From positions 39,956,001-40,020,000 of the forward strand of contig NC_058192.1 of NCBI RefSeq assembly GCF_907165205.1: DNA of 64,000 nt, given 5' to 3'. The notes beneath the pieces are model-generated. The model made no database searches. It was not told where the DNA came from and was given only the letters and a program-made list of their open reading frames with translations. The translations under genes and the position numbers were made by a program. The stretch comes from Coccinella septempunctata (lineage: Eukaryota; Arthropoda; Insecta; Coleoptera; Coccinellidae). Below are positions 42,687 to 53,492 of the stretch, in pieces; position 1 is the first letter of the stretch; each line of letters begins with the position of its first letter.

Positions 42687-45447
42687 CATAAATGGCATAG
42701 GGAATAAAATAAATAAAATACGAATGTTCTTGGAACAGAACAGGATTGATATACTGTGTATTACAGAACATTTTATGCAGAAAAAAAATGTTAATAATAT
42801 TTTTTTGCACGGGTACACAATAGGAAGTATTTTTGCAAGAACTAGGTATATACATGGCGGATCAATGATTTTGGTTCGGAATGACATTAAATATATTGAA
42901 ATTGAAAGAATTAAACATTTATCTGTTGAGAAAGATATTGAGCTTTCTGCTGTCGAGATAGAAGGTGGAAATTTGGTCATAGTTTCAGTTTACAGGTCTC
43001 CAAATGGTGACAGTAAAAGATTTCTCAATGTTATGGGTGAGGCTCTTTCTATGGTTGATAATGGTAAGAATATAGTACTAGCGGGAGATTTCAACATAGA
43101 TTTTAGAAATAAAAGAGAAAGTCATGATTTAATGGTTTTATTTGATACGTTCAACATGAAAATTACAACAACTGAGATCAGTCGAATAAACGGAAAAAGA
43201 TGTATAGATAACATTGTAGTTAACTTCGGAATGTCTGGATCTGCAACGAGAACAGAGAACATGCACATGGGAGATCATCTAGCACAAATAAGAAACTTAC
43301 CTGTAACAACTCTGCGTGGCACGAAGGCTGAATTGGTTTCCATGAGGATATATGATTCTGTTGCTTTGGGTGGTTTTCAGAAGGCGTTGTCAGGTGTGAG
43401 GTGGAACGATGTTTTGTCTGGCCTCTCTGCTGAGGATGCTTATAATAATTTTCACAGCTATTTATTACAGGCTTTCAATGAGTATTTTCCTGAAATTAAA
43501 AAAACAGTTCGATCATCTGGTTGTGATGACGTAGGAAACAAAAAATTTGAGTATAGCGAGAATCTCAAAGTGATGAAGAATAGACTGGATGCTTTAGGTA
43601 TTATATCTCAGGTAACGAAAGATGATTTAATATATCAAGGTTACGTTGCCCTCAAAGAAAAATTTTTCAAAATGGTAGATATGGAAAAAAGGATTAAAAA
43701 TGAGCAGTTCATAAATAATAGTGAAAACAAACAGAAGGCTGCTTGGAAGGTAGTTAATCGAGAAATTGGATCTACTAAAGCAAGAAAACAGAGAGTAAAC
43801 TGCAGAAATTATAGTGGCGAGGCGGATGATTTCAATAGTTTCTTCTTGGATGTCCCCAAACAGATACTTCGCGACATTGATTGCAGTTCCCCTGATCCTA
43901 GTATATATATGAAAAACTTCAATTTGCATAACAGAACTATGAATTCATTGTTTCTTGAGCCTACGGATCACTCTGAAATCAGCAGTATTCTGGCGAATCT
44001 GAAAAAATCAAAATCTGAGGACATATATGGTGTATCTAGTGAGTTCATCAAGCGACGCGATATATCCAGTATAATACTTGAACCTTTGGTGATAATAATG
44101 AACAAATGTCTGGCTGAGGGTGTATTTCCTAATAAGTTGAAGCATTCAAAGGTTGTACCAGTATATAAAAATGGTGACACTGAAAACTGTAGCAGCTATC
44201 GTCCTATCTCGGTTGTTCCAGTTTTTTCAAAGATTTTGGAAGTTATCATTAAGAAGCGCCTTGTGAAATATTTTGAGAGTCTGAAGCTGTTTGTTGAAGA
44301 GCAACATGGCTATCTAAAGGGACGATCTGTCATAACTGCAATCAATAGTGTGATTCAGAGTGCAATTATTGGTCAGGATGAGATGCAGCAGTTGATGGTG
44401 ACCTGCTGTGACCTGTCGAAAGCGTTCGATACGGTAGATCACCGGAACCTTCTTGAAAAATTGTCGTTTTATGGAGTCAGGGGTGTACCATTGGATCTTA
44501 TGAAGTCCTACTTGGAATATAGAAGGCAGACTGTGAAATGGAAAGGAAAATATTCAGATACAAAAGAAGTATTGTGTGGAGTCCCTCAAGGGTCAATACT
44601 AGGACCCATACTTTTTATTATTTACATAAATGACCTAGTTTGTAATTTAAAGAGTGCTGATGCCTGCCTTTACGCCGATGATACCACGCTGATCTTGAAA
44701 GATGCCACAATTGATAAACTGCAGAAGAAAAACGAAATGACTATGAAGGACACAGGCTTGTGGATGTCATCTAACAGGTTAAAATTAAATAATGAGAAAA
44801 CCCAAAGTTTGATCTTCAATCAGAAACCGGAGAAATCAGTTAAATTTCTCGGTATGTACATTGATAGTGGCCTGAATTGGATGAAACATATTGAGGTGTT
44901 AACCAAGAAACTTACCTCTGCAATTTTCAGTCTAAGAACCATCAAGACGGTTGTCACTTTGGGGGCTCTTAAGTCGGTATACTATGCCAATTTTCATAGT
45001 CACGTCAACTATGGCATAATGTTCTGGGGGACGACATCGGGGTCTCAGAGCATTTTCATCCTGCAAAAAAGAGCCATCAGAGTTATGTTCAACTTGGGTT
45101 ATAATGAATCCTGCCGAGAGGCATTCAAGGATCATGGAATACTTACGGTTCCATCACTTTTCATTTACAACTTACTGTGCTATGTACATCAGAACTGGAA
45201 GGATTTTCCGACCAATTCTGTAAATCATGAATATCAAACAAGAAATAAAGATTCCTTGCAGATTCCAATGCATCGTCTGAAGCGCACACAGCAGGGCATT
45301 GACTTCTGGGGCCCCAAACTATACAATAAACTTCCTCCTGAGTTTCATGGCAGGCCCCTGATGATTTTCAAGAGGGAAGTCAAGAGGTTGCTTTTGGATG
45401 AGACTATATATTCCATAGAAGAGTTTTTGTTGAGAAAGAAAATGTGA
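42655..45447 (+). CDS. LINE J ORF2: endonuclease and reverse transcriptase
   Basis: The first in-frame ATG (42724) lies after the first endonuclease motif (LLNININGIGNKINKI, from about 42673), so translation must start upstream in the overlap with ORF1. The frame is +1 relative to ORF1. Endonuclease: ILCITEHFMQ, HGGSMILVRND, AGDFNIDFRN, MGDHLAQI. RT: KSEDIYGVSSEF, NGDTENCSSYRPISVVP, CCDLSKAFDTVDHRN, CGVPQGSILGPILF, LYADDTTLIL, KFLGMYIDSGLNWMKHI. The C-terminus is basic. No stop or frameshift in more than 920 codons, so it could be functional. The start coordinate is approximate. Confidence 0.9.
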   Translation, partial: TSQVTTLLNININGIGNKINKIRMFLEQNRIDILCITEHFMQKKNVNNIFLHGYTIGSIFARTRYIHGGSMILVRNDIKYIEIERIKHLSVEKDIELSAVEIEGGNLVIVSVYRSPNGDSKRFLNVMGEALSMVDNGKNIVLAGDFNIDFRNKRESHDLMVLFDTFNMKITTTEISRINGKRCIDNIVVNFGMSGSATRTENMHMGDHLAQIRNLPVTTLRGTKAELVSMRIYDSVALGGFQKALSGVRWNDVLSGLSAEDAYNNFHSYLLQAFNEYFPEIKKTVRSSGCDDVGNKKFEYSENLKVMKNRLDALGIISQVTKDDLIYQGYVALKEKFFKMVDMEKRIKNEQFINNSENKQKAAWKVVNREIGSTKARKQRVNCRNYSGEADDFNSFFLDVPKQILRDIDCSSPDPSIYMKNFNLHNRTMNSLFLEPTDHSEISSILANLKKSKSEDIYGVSSEFIKRRDISSIILEPLVIIMNKCLAEGVFPNKLKHSKVVPVYKNGDTENCSSYRPISVVPVFSKILEVIIKKRLVKYFESLKLFVEEQHGYLKGRSVITAINSVIQSAIIGQDEMQQLMVTCCDLSKAFDTVDHRNLLEKLSFYGVRGVPLDLMKSYLEYRRQTVKWKGKYSDTKEVLCGVPQGSILGPILFIIYINDLVCNLKSADACLYADDTTLILKDATIDKLQKKNEMTMKDTGLWMSSNRLKLNNEKTQSLIFNQKPEKSVKFLGMYIDSGLNWMKHIEVLTKKLTSAIFSLRTIKTVVTLGALKSVYYANFHSHVNYGIMFWGTTSGSQSIFILQKRAIRVMFNLGYNESCREAFKDHGILTVPSLFIYNLLCYVHQNWKDFPTNSVNHEYQTRNKDSLQIPMHRLKRTQQGIDFWGPKLYNKLPPEFHGRPLMIFKREVKRLLLDETIYSIEEFLLRKKM

Positions 45448-45598
45448 TAACTAATGACTGTTTTTTAATTTAATTTATTTGTTTGTATGTTATAACCTCG
45501 GTACTATTGTGATATTTTGTAATTATTTATTACTGTCGACACCATTTGTAATTTTTATTGCAAATAAAGATCCATCTATCTATCTATCTATCTTCTAT

Positions 45599-46281
45599 AC
45601 ACCACATCAGACTGTAATAATTTCGGGGTTGGATCTTTTAACTTGCTGAAGAGTTGTTTTACTGTTTTTTTATTGTAAATTGCAATTTTCATTTCTTCTT
45701 CTTTGAAACATTTCTTTATTTTTTGTGTTAGAGTTGTGTGTTAATATTCATTATGCTTGCAAACTTTGTATTTTTTTCATTTTCTATTCCGTTGACTTGT
45801 CTAGGTGGAGAATGTACATTAACATCTCGTTGGGTCTCAGCTGATGAATAAAGTAATTTTGAAAGTATCCTCTTTGGATATCCATTCTCAAGTAAAATGC
45901 CAAAAAGCTTCTCCATCGACCCTTTCAGGAATCTTGAGTGGCAGATTCCGCTATCTCTTTTCTTCATCCCCTCTAAACAGTTTATTTTCATTTGAATCGG
46001 ATGGTCTGATTTATAGTGTATTACCTCATTCGATGCCGTCTGTTTCCTGTTCCAATCCAAATAAATTTTCTTATCAATTCTATAAAGTCTCGTATCTAAA
46101 AAACTGACTGAGTTTTTGTCATCTTCTACTTCTATAGTGAATTATATTATACACTTCTTTTTCAGGTATAGCTAAAATGAGGTCATCTACGAACTTTTTG
46201 ATGAAGGCTATTCTGTATTTCAGCCTAGAAATGCACACATCCAATGCATGATCCATAACGTATTGGGCTAGTATTGTAACG
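45599..46281 (-). pseudogene. Penelope-like element, RT C-terminal half
   Basis: Read from 46281 down: AQYVMDHALDVCISRLKYRI, the catalytic KKFVDDLILAIP (FVDD form), EVEDDKNSVSFLDTRLYRI after a frameshift, DWNRKQTASNEVIHYKSDHP, GSMEKLFGILLENGYPKRIL, and TVKQLFSKLKDPTPK next to the LINE J junction. At least two frame breaks (near 46140 and 45725). It is a different copy from the fragment at 1-345. Confidence 0.85.
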
Positions 46282-46578
46282 TTTCCGTCTCTTTATAAGA
46301 ATGTTACGAAACCAATATTTTAAAAAGTCACGCTTTACTTCTAATCTCTGTATTTCGGTTCGATGAAATTTTTTTTTTTGTAGCAGGGGGAAAATCTGCA
46401 AGTCAGACGAACCACCCTCCCCTGAGGGGGAACAAGTGTGGGGTTTCTCACTCTCTTGAGCTCGAGACCCACTAAAAACCCTCAACTGCTTCCTGAATTT
46501 GTCGGTTTTCTTCTCGCACACTATCGTGCTGGGATTTATGTGTTAATCCTCTATTGGATTAACACTTCATTGAATTTT

Positions 46579-48902
46579 TCAATAAGTTGTTGTTGTTTTT
46601 TTTTTTAATTGATCTCTTGGTCTTCTTCGGTAAATTCGCATTCTTCTTTTGTCTTCCTCTGGGTCGTAGTCCACTAGTCTTCTGAGTTCTTGATTCGGTG
46701 TTTCGAATAATTTCTCCGCTTCTCTGTTCATGAATTGCGTTATGGTTTTCCATTTTAGGTCCCTATAAATCTGTCTATTCCTGACAAACCAAGGTGCATC
46801 TATTGCACATCGAAGCAGCTTGTTTTCAGTGGCCTGAATTCTTTTGATATGGCTCTTTGCCGCGAAACCCCAGGTCACTGATCCATAAGTCAGTTGAGGC
46901 CTAGCAACGGCTTTGATTATCTTCAATTTTGTCTCGTTAGACATGTGGCTTCTTCTTCCTATCAGAGGGTAGAGTCTATTCATCGCTGCTTTCGTTTTTT
47001 CGATGGCTTGTTTGATATGACTTTTCCAAGTAAGTTCTTTGTCAAGCGTTATTCCTTAATATTTGGCTTCATTTTTCCAGTCGATTTCTTCGCCGTCAAC
47101 TTCCAGTTTCGTTGTGGGTCGCAGTCTTCTCTTCTATAGTAATATTGCTTGGCTCTTTTGTCCATTGAGCTTGATTTTCCACTTTATGCACCAGTCATTT
47201 GTTTCGTCAATCGTTTCTTGTAGAACTCGTTCTATTACTTCTGGGTTGCGGTATCGAGTTGCTATGCCTGTGTAGTCAGCATATAACGTTAGCATAGTTC
47301 TTGGATTCTTCGGAATATCGTGAATGTATATGTTGTACAGGAGTAGCCCAAGCACTGACCCTTGGGGTACTCCAGCCTCTATATCTCTTGTTGAGGAGCA
47401 TTCTCCTCCCACTTTCACGTAAAATCTTCTATTTTTGAGATAATTCCTGGTCAATTTGCATATTATGATCGAATATCCAGCACATCTCATCTTATATATT
47501 ATTCCTTCATGCCATACTCTGTCGAATGCTCTGGCGACGTCTAGTAAAAGAAGACCTGTAGCTTGTTTATTTTGGAATCCCTCTGTAATGTATTCTGTAA
47601 GCTTTAATAATTGTTGCTCTGTTGAATGCTCTCTTCTGATTCCGAACTGTTCTGGTGGAATAAGTTTCAGATTTTCGGTTTCCTCATTTAGCCTCGTGGC
47701 GATAATTCTTTCTACTAATTTTCCTAACGCCGACAGTAGACTTATCGGTCTGTAGTTTTGTGGGAACTTCTTCTCTTTGAATGGTTTATTGAATACTATG
47801 ACTTCTGCTGTTTTCCTTTTTTCTGGGTATTATTCTGTCCTCATAATTCCATTCGCGATATTTGTTAGAGCGGCTATTCCTTTTCTAGGTAATTTCTTCA
47901 ATATAACATTCGTTATTTTATCGCTTCCGGGAGCTCTCCTCTTCTTCAAACTTCTAATTATTTCCCTGATTTCATTTGGCGATCTATTACAGCAGTCGCT
48001 GGTAATTCATCCATTTCTTCATCATTTTCTTCAAACAGTTCTTTCAAATCTTCATTATCGTCGTCTATCCTGTAATTTATTCTCGATTCTCGTTCGATCG
48101 AGTCCGCCAATGCATCTGCCTTATCAGTATTGGTATACGCCATTCCCCTTTCCCCGTGTAGGGGTGGAATTTTATTATTTTCTCCTCGTAGGCTTTTTTG
48201 CATTTTCCATGCAGAATGATCGATTTTATTCAGTTCTTAAACCCTTTTGTTCCATCTGCTTGTTCTTAGATCTTTCAGGGCATTTTTCAGAACCTGGCTA
48301 TGTCGGTTGAGGTTCCTTCTATTCAGATCATTTTTATTCATCCGATATATTCTTCTGAGTCTTCGATTTTCTCTTATAAGATCATTCACTTCTTGGTGCT
48401 GGTCTCTTCACTCTTCTCGTTCTTTTTTCGTAAGCTTTCAATATAATCTCTACCAGTTTATCAACCGCACATTCCAGATCGTCTGGAGTGCTTATTGTTG
48501 GAATTTCGGTTATTTCCGATTGTATTAAATGGCTGTTTTTATCCCAATTGGTATATTCCCTTATTTCCAGCAATTTTTCTCTTCGTTCTTCCCCAATTTT
48601 CAATTCCACGGGATTGTGGTTTGAGGTTCCATCTTCCAAAGTTTCAATCGAGAATTCTTGAGTTATATTTTTCAGTATCGCGATATCTATTACATCTGGT
48701 ATTCCTCTACCAAAAGCAAGATATGTCGGTAACTCTGGTCCAATCACTATGGCATTTTGTTTTTCGGCGAAATCCTTGAGTTTTTTGCTACTTCTATTCC
48801 CTGTTATGCTGTTATGCCATAATGGGGATTTACAGTTGAATTCTCCGATGCAGATATTCGGGTTTGTTCCTTCCAACATGTTGTTTATCTCTTCTTCCAA
48901 TG
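46579..48902 (-). pseudogene. Jockey G ORF2, major part
   Basis: Read from 48902 down. Endonuclease end: EEEINNMLEGTNPNICIG, GTSNHNPVELKI; linker LNKIDHSAWKMQKSLRGEN; RT with FGIRREHSTEQQ, GVPQGSVLGLLLY and LTLYADYTGIAT, where the second Asp of the YADD box is replaced by Tyr. Broken into at least four frames, with an extra in-frame stop near 47124. The C-terminus matches copies D and E (RLYPLIGRRSHMSNETKLKI). Confidence 0.8.
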
Positions 48903-49049
48903 TTCAGATCAAAATACTTATACTGAACTTATCGTTTTATTATTTCAAAATATTATGACAAATTGATAAATTATTAATTATTAGATTGACAATTATATAT
49001 TGTTTTCATATGCTACTATTTTCCTAGTTCCGACCACAACATTTCTCCA

Positions 49050-49645
49050 GCCCAGCATAAAATTATCATTGAATTTCCAAACGACAAATTTTATGTACTG
49101 GTCGACGATATTCCTGGTTGGCCGTCTTCACATCTACAACTCTTATCCTGTTGTCGATGCCATGATGTGTTCTGATACCCTTTCCTAATTACAATTGAAT
49201 CGAGGCATTGAATCATCTACTATCAATACTATATCTCCGATTTCAATTGGTTTTTGATCGTTTGTCCATTTGCTTCTTTTCGTAAGAGTTGGCAGGTATT
49301 CTTTAACCCAACGATTCCAAAATGACTCTGTCAGGGCTCGTGATTTTTCCCATTCCTTTCGAATTATTCTTCCATCCATCATCTGTGGTAGTGGGGGTCC
49401 TAAACCATCAGAAGATCCAAAAAGAAAATGATTTGGTGTAATTGATTCCAAATCGTCTGGATCTGAAGATACTCTCGTCAAGGGTCTTGAGTTCACAATA
49501 TATTCAGCTTCTGCGAGGAATGTGAGCAAAGTTTCTTCTCTTAAATTTTGCTGATATAAAATTTTGCCTATAACACTTTTTACTGATCCAACTAATCTTT
49601 CCCACACGCCACCCATGTGAGGCGCAGCAGGTGGATTGAACTTGA
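49050..49645 (-). pseudogene. BEL/Pao integrase, C-terminal part
   Basis: Read downwards: FNPPAAPHMGGVWERLVGSV is the conserved glutamate region of BEL/Pao integrase. TFLAEAEYIVNSRPLT, ITPNHFLFG, FWNRWVKEYLPTL and IGDIVLIVDD follow. After a stop and frameshift the usual end VDVKTANQEYRRPVHKIC is still visible near 49090. Confidence 0.9.
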
Positions 49646-49647
49646 AT

Positions 49648-50400
49648 GTGATATATATATATATATATTCTTTTGAATGTCAGCAATACATTTTTAGTTA
49701 TCAAACAATATAGCATATGTATAAGTTTTAGCAAAGGTTAGTGTAACGGGGTACCATACAATTTAGAGTATGATACAAGAGCTTAGGGAAAAACCTCAGT
49801 AAAAAAACCCTGTCTCCCCGTGAGAAGTGTAGTGATGACAAATTTGTTTACAGAATAAGCTTTAAATACTGAAGGGCTTCCTTTCCATTGACATAAAAAT
49901 TTCTTTATCCTCTTTCCATTTCGAAATAATATCTGAAACAAAGAAACAGAGCAGAAAACGAGAAAAAAGGCGAATAATAAAGCCTTCATCCAAACTTATT
50001 TCAAGACTTGATGATGACTGAAGAAAAAAATAAATAATCATAGGTACATAACTTGTTTTTCAATTGCATTGGGAGGAATATCATCTCTGCGTCAAAAATC
50101 TTCTGCTGATCTTGGTGGAGGATCACCCTCGTCGTTAGAAATGCCTTCAGTACTAAAATTAATAATAGCCAAATCTTGCTTTTGACTGGGAGGGCCTTTC
50201 GACCAGGTCCAGTCTTCCAAGTGATGATTCTTCTATTCTTCAGTTGTTCGAGGAACGCTACAGGACCCTTATATTGGGGAATCATCTCCCATAGATATAC
50301 CAGTGGTTATTCCGTAGAAAATTGAAAAAACGGGGAAGAAATGAAAAAAAACTTCTGACACTTTATTGACAATTTGTCAATATATTTCTTCTATCTCATT
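49648..50400. other. insertion splitting the BEL/Pao integrase
   Basis: 49648-49742 is a diverged copy of one arm of the palindrome at 17902-18167, including the AT run. From 49743 the sequence TGTAACGGGGTACC looks like an LTR start, but I could not find its matching end. A short minus-strand frame at 49783-49989 starts with a signal-peptide-like MKALLFAFFLVFCSVSLF; nothing else supports a gene. Identity unresolved. Confidence 0.4.
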
Positions 50401-50418
50401 TATATTCAATTTCTCCAG

Positions 50419-50880
50419 TTATTTTTTCAATTCTCGAGAAGCACCTTTCAAGTAAGTTCCATTATCGCAGATTACCATTTCCGGAGTTCCTCTTCTCGCC
50501 GTGAACCTCATGATAGCTTGTATAGTAGAACTACTTGTCATGGTGTGTGCTAACTCCAGATGAATGGCTCGCACGGCAAGACATGTAAATAACACACCCC
50601 AACGTTTTTCAGTTCGTCTTCCAATCTTGACCATGATTGGACCGAAAAAGTCCATTCCAGTATTCATGAAAGCTCTGTTTCCTTTTGTTAATCTAACGTC
50701 TGGAATTTGTCCCATCAACGGTGGCGCAGGTTTAAATCTTTCTCGTTTGCATTCATTACACGTCTTCAGAACTGATTTCAATGCTGATCTTGCATTTAAA
50801 ATCCAATATTTCTGTCGTAGTTCATTCAAGATGGTTTCGATTCCTTGATGGTTATATTTTTCATGATAATGTTGTATCAA
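50419..50880 (-). pseudogene. BEL/Pao integrase, N-terminal part
   Basis: H..H..C..C zinc region (YHEKYNHQGIETILN ... CNECKRER), then GMDFFGPIMVKIG with the first catalytic Asp, CLAVRAIHLELAHTMTSSS and ICDNGTYLKGASRELKK with the second Asp. The frame stops at the edge of the inserted DNA. Clear BEL/Pao character (for example FTARRGTPEM). Confidence 0.9.
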
Positions 50881-51611
50881 TAAGCGAGTGAATCTGTGTT
50901 TTGCAGATAAAATAATCGGTTCCTTGGTATTTCATTCAACTCTGGTGATAAATTGGTCCGCCCCTGCAGGAGTAACAAATCATGTTTTACTTGTACGAAG
51001 AGCGAATTTAGTACACTTTTCATATCTTCGTTCGTAATATTTTTCTCCTTTGATATATTTGCCGAATTAATTTTCGATATCGAACATCTAAAAATTTCCA
51101 CTGCCCTAAGAACTGTTGCTGTACTCTTTATTAAACGATTAAATTTCGAAAATCTTTGATCATCTGGAAGAACTGTCGTTTCAATAGGTTGTTTGATTAC
51201 CATGCATCTGGAAGGTAAGCATTCTTCATTCATAACTGATGAATTTTCGATTTCAATATCAATTTTTACACCATGAAACTCCCAAGTGTCTTCAGATGAT
51301 TTCAAAAAACTAGGTCCCTGTAGCCAGAGGTCTAAATTTTGTGTTGAGTTTTCTCTTGTAGCTAAGTCAGCTGGATTTTGTTCTGATGGGATCCAATTCC
51401 AATCTTTGGAACAACTTTTTTCTCTTATCTCCCCTATACGTTGAGCCACAAATTGTTTAAACTTTTTTCCATCACTTCTTATCCATCCCAGTTGAATCTG
51501 TCCAGAAGTACGTTCTATGTATAGGAATCTCCAAAGATTTTGAAATGGTTGTTGATAATCTGCAACGTAAAACTGCACCCTGAAGTTCTAGCCTTGGTAT
51601 TGATATGGGTT
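50877..51611 (-). pseudogene. BEL/Pao RNase H and linker
   Basis: Starts LKPISIPRLELQGAVLRCRL, the RNase H start of BEL/Pao elements, shifts frame near 51480-51540, and continues FKQFVAQRIGEIRE, WNWIPSEQNPADLATRE and the linker LWLQGPSFLKSSEDTW. The end overlaps the integrase piece by four bases in another frame, so a frameshift separates them. Confidence 0.85.
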
Positions 51612-51893
51612 TCAATGTGTTCCGTCGGATCTACATTTGAAGTAGTGTTTCAGATCTGTTCTATCCAATATTGCTACTCCTCCTCTGGTGTTTGTAATTT
51701 TGTCGTATCTGTATGTGTCATAATTCATGAAATTCAGTCGTCTGTTCCGATTTATTCTTGTTTCCTGTAGGGCTATAATGTCAGGTTGTCTCTCTGATAT
51801 TATTTCTTCTATCTCGGCTTTCCGAGTGTTGATCCCGTTTATGTTCCACGAGATTATCTTGAGGGATTTCTTCCTAATATCAGTAAGGTTCAT
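51612..51893 (-). pseudogene. Jockey G ORF2, N-terminus
   Basis: MNLTDIRKKSLKIISWNING and IIALQETRINRNRRLNFMNY match the start of copy D ORF2. The frame leads into BEL/Pao sequence after CRSDGTH. ORF1 ends a few bases upstream, as in copy D. Confidence 0.9.
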
Positions 51894-51898
51894 TAATT

Positions 51899-53492
51899 CA
51901 GTTTACTGAATAATGCTTGGAGTTTTTTCTCCATTTCCCTCTCAATTTACAACATTATCTTGTTGAAATTTTTCTCCGTGAAGATATCTAAATCATCGGC
52001 TGATTCAGATATCTTTTTCTTCTCCTGTTGACTGTTCACAGCCTGTTTTATTGGAGGCTTCTTCTGTTCTTTTTTTTCTGAACCGGTTTTGAAGTCTCTC
52101 TCTTCTTTTCCTGTTCTGTAGGTTTGGCCTTCGCTACTTCCTGAATTTTTTGAACAGTAGTTTTAGTTACCGGCTTTTTCTGTTCAGCTGGTTTTCGGGA
52201 ATTCTTCCTTCTGGTCACCAGCTTGAACTCGCTACATCCTTTGTAGCTAGCTGGATGGCCCTCTTCTTCACATAAGACGCATGTGGCATTTCTCTCTTCA
52301 CCTTTTCTGGTGAGTTCTCTTCCTTCATTTGGTAGGTAAAAAATTCTTTACCATGGTGTTCGAAAAATTTGGTAATTTTTCTATAATCATCTACGGTTGA
52401 CGCGATGATTCTAATACCGGAAATATTTGGGTGTCACCTTTGAACAAAAACTAAAGTGGGGGCAGCAGATCGATTCCATGTGCTCCAGGGCGATTTCACA
52501 GTGCAGGATCATCAAGAGTTTATGTAGACCTTCGTGGGGATCACATCCTACCACCCTTCTCAACATCTACAGAGGACTTATCAGACCATATCTGGACTTT
52601 GGTGAAATCTTATATGGTAGGTGTGCTAAAGCCCAGTTGCAGAGGCTGGATAGAGTCCAGCTCGCGGCCATGCGAACCTCCTTAGGCCTTATGAGGTCGA
52701 CCCCCACTCACGTCATATTGTCGGAAGGCGGAGAAACCCCGCTCAAATATAGGAGACTGTGGCTGTCTGTTATAGTATGTCTCCAAGTTGTATAGATCTT
52801 CGGACCATCCTTTGCGTCCGGCTCTTCGTGACCCGGGGAGCTGGATTTTTTGTGGCTCAACGGAACGATCCCGGGATACATATAGGCGCTCAAACTCGCT
52901 GACAGAAGAAAAACTTTAATATGGCAATCTCCTACTCTGCCATACTTTCTAACCGATATCAGGATTAGGTCGAGCAAAGTGGATGTTCTCAAGACTGATT
53001 TGGGGAAGGGCTCGGTGCTGAACATTGCGATGATGGGTGCTCTGATTTCGGAGAGGTACGGGGGATATGATATGATCACACATGGTGCTGAGTCGGTGGG
53101 CTACGCGGTTTGGATTCCGTCTATCCCTCTATACCGTCTGACGAGGAGCTGTCTTTACGCGCGCGTTTAGATGTGGGCACATTTTGAGGTTTAGCAATCA
53201 GCGTTGCTTGATTCTTTCTGATGTCAGAAGTGACATTATTTCTCGCTGCCGAACTCGCAATTTCGGCAAATGTAGGGAGTTTCGGCGCTGAAAGCTTATT
53301 CATTTCTTCTTTCGCTAGGCGGAGTTCATTAATCAATTGGCGGACTGTTTCATTCAGTTTCACGATTTGAATTTTCATTTGCTCGTTACCCTCTCGTAAA
53401 GTAGTCTGTCCTTCAGACTCATTCTCGCTGAAGTCGTCGACTTCTTCGGAAGCTTCCATGTAGGAACCCTCATTATCTGAGGTCTCCGACAT
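51899..53492 (-). pseudogene. Jockey G ORF1, split and deleted
   Basis: The intact start MSETSDNEGSYMEASEEVDD at 53492 runs to 53121 with the coiled-coil region. After the I-like fragment the middle domain reappears (IRIIASTVDDYRKITKFFEH, about 52412-52330). A deletion removes the first two knuckles, and CVL...EEGHPASYKGC and the Lys-rich tail follow with a stop and frameshift to 51899. It supplies the native start codon that copy D has lost. Confidence 0.8.
52420..53118 (+). pseudogene. I-like LINE fragment (RT end to RNase H start)
   Basis: Plus strand, opposite to the surrounding Jockey G. KYLGVTFEQKLKWGQQI, SLCRPSWGSHPTTLLNIYRG and LGLMRSTPTHVILSEGGETP correspond to LINE A around its second nonsense codon; the matching Gly-Leu-Met-Arg-Ser-Thr-Pro confirms that LINE A lost a Gly there. 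Further on, ESVGYAVWIPSIPLY resembles an RNase H start. Both ends are cut, so it arrived by rearrangement or as a both-end-truncated copy. It is related to, but not the same family as, LINE A. Confidence 0.7.

Larger units (their letters stand above)
41840..45591 (+). mobile_element. LINE J, CR1/L2-like, apparently intact
   Basis: 3.75 kb with unbroken ORF1 (41847-42686) and ORF2 (to 45447), a 3' UTR and a TATC/ATCT microsatellite tail (about 45572-45591). CTTCTAT duplications at 41833-41839 and 45592-45598 lie in the Penelope-like element. The 5' end is seven bases before the ORF1 ATG, so the 5' UTR is very short or the copy is slightly truncated. It has no RNase H. It is one of the two LINEs here with no visible disabling lesion. 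Confidence 0.9.
41395..46281 (-). mobile_element. Penelope-like element, split by LINE J
   Basis: Two minus-strand pieces, 45599-46281 (RT) and 41395-41839 (GIY-YIG endonuclease and 3' UTR), join into one order typical of PLEs once LINE J (41840-45591, duplication CTTCTAT) is removed. The frame reads VVYRR-IECQDC across the junction. The 5' side is truncated near 46281. Left limit is approximate. Confidence 0.85.
48903..51611 (-). mobile_element. BEL/Pao LTR retrotransposon fragment inside Jockey G
   Basis: Read from 51611 down: RNase H (LKPISIPRLELQGAVL), linker, integrase in two pieces, then a short LTR-like end (about 48903-49046) starting TGTTGTGGTCGG and ending CTGAACA where Jockey G resumes. 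RT, protease, gag and the 5' LTR are missing. Jockey sequence is also lost at the junction, so rearrangement rather than simple insertion is likely. The integrase is itself split by foreign DNA (about 49645-50400). Confidence 0.8.

Noticed and set aside
49783..49989. Small secreted protein gene (signal-peptide-like MKALLFAFFLVFC...)
   Set aside because: Single short frame inside a stack of TE fragments, with no second exon, no recognisable mature domain and no conserved cysteines beyond one.
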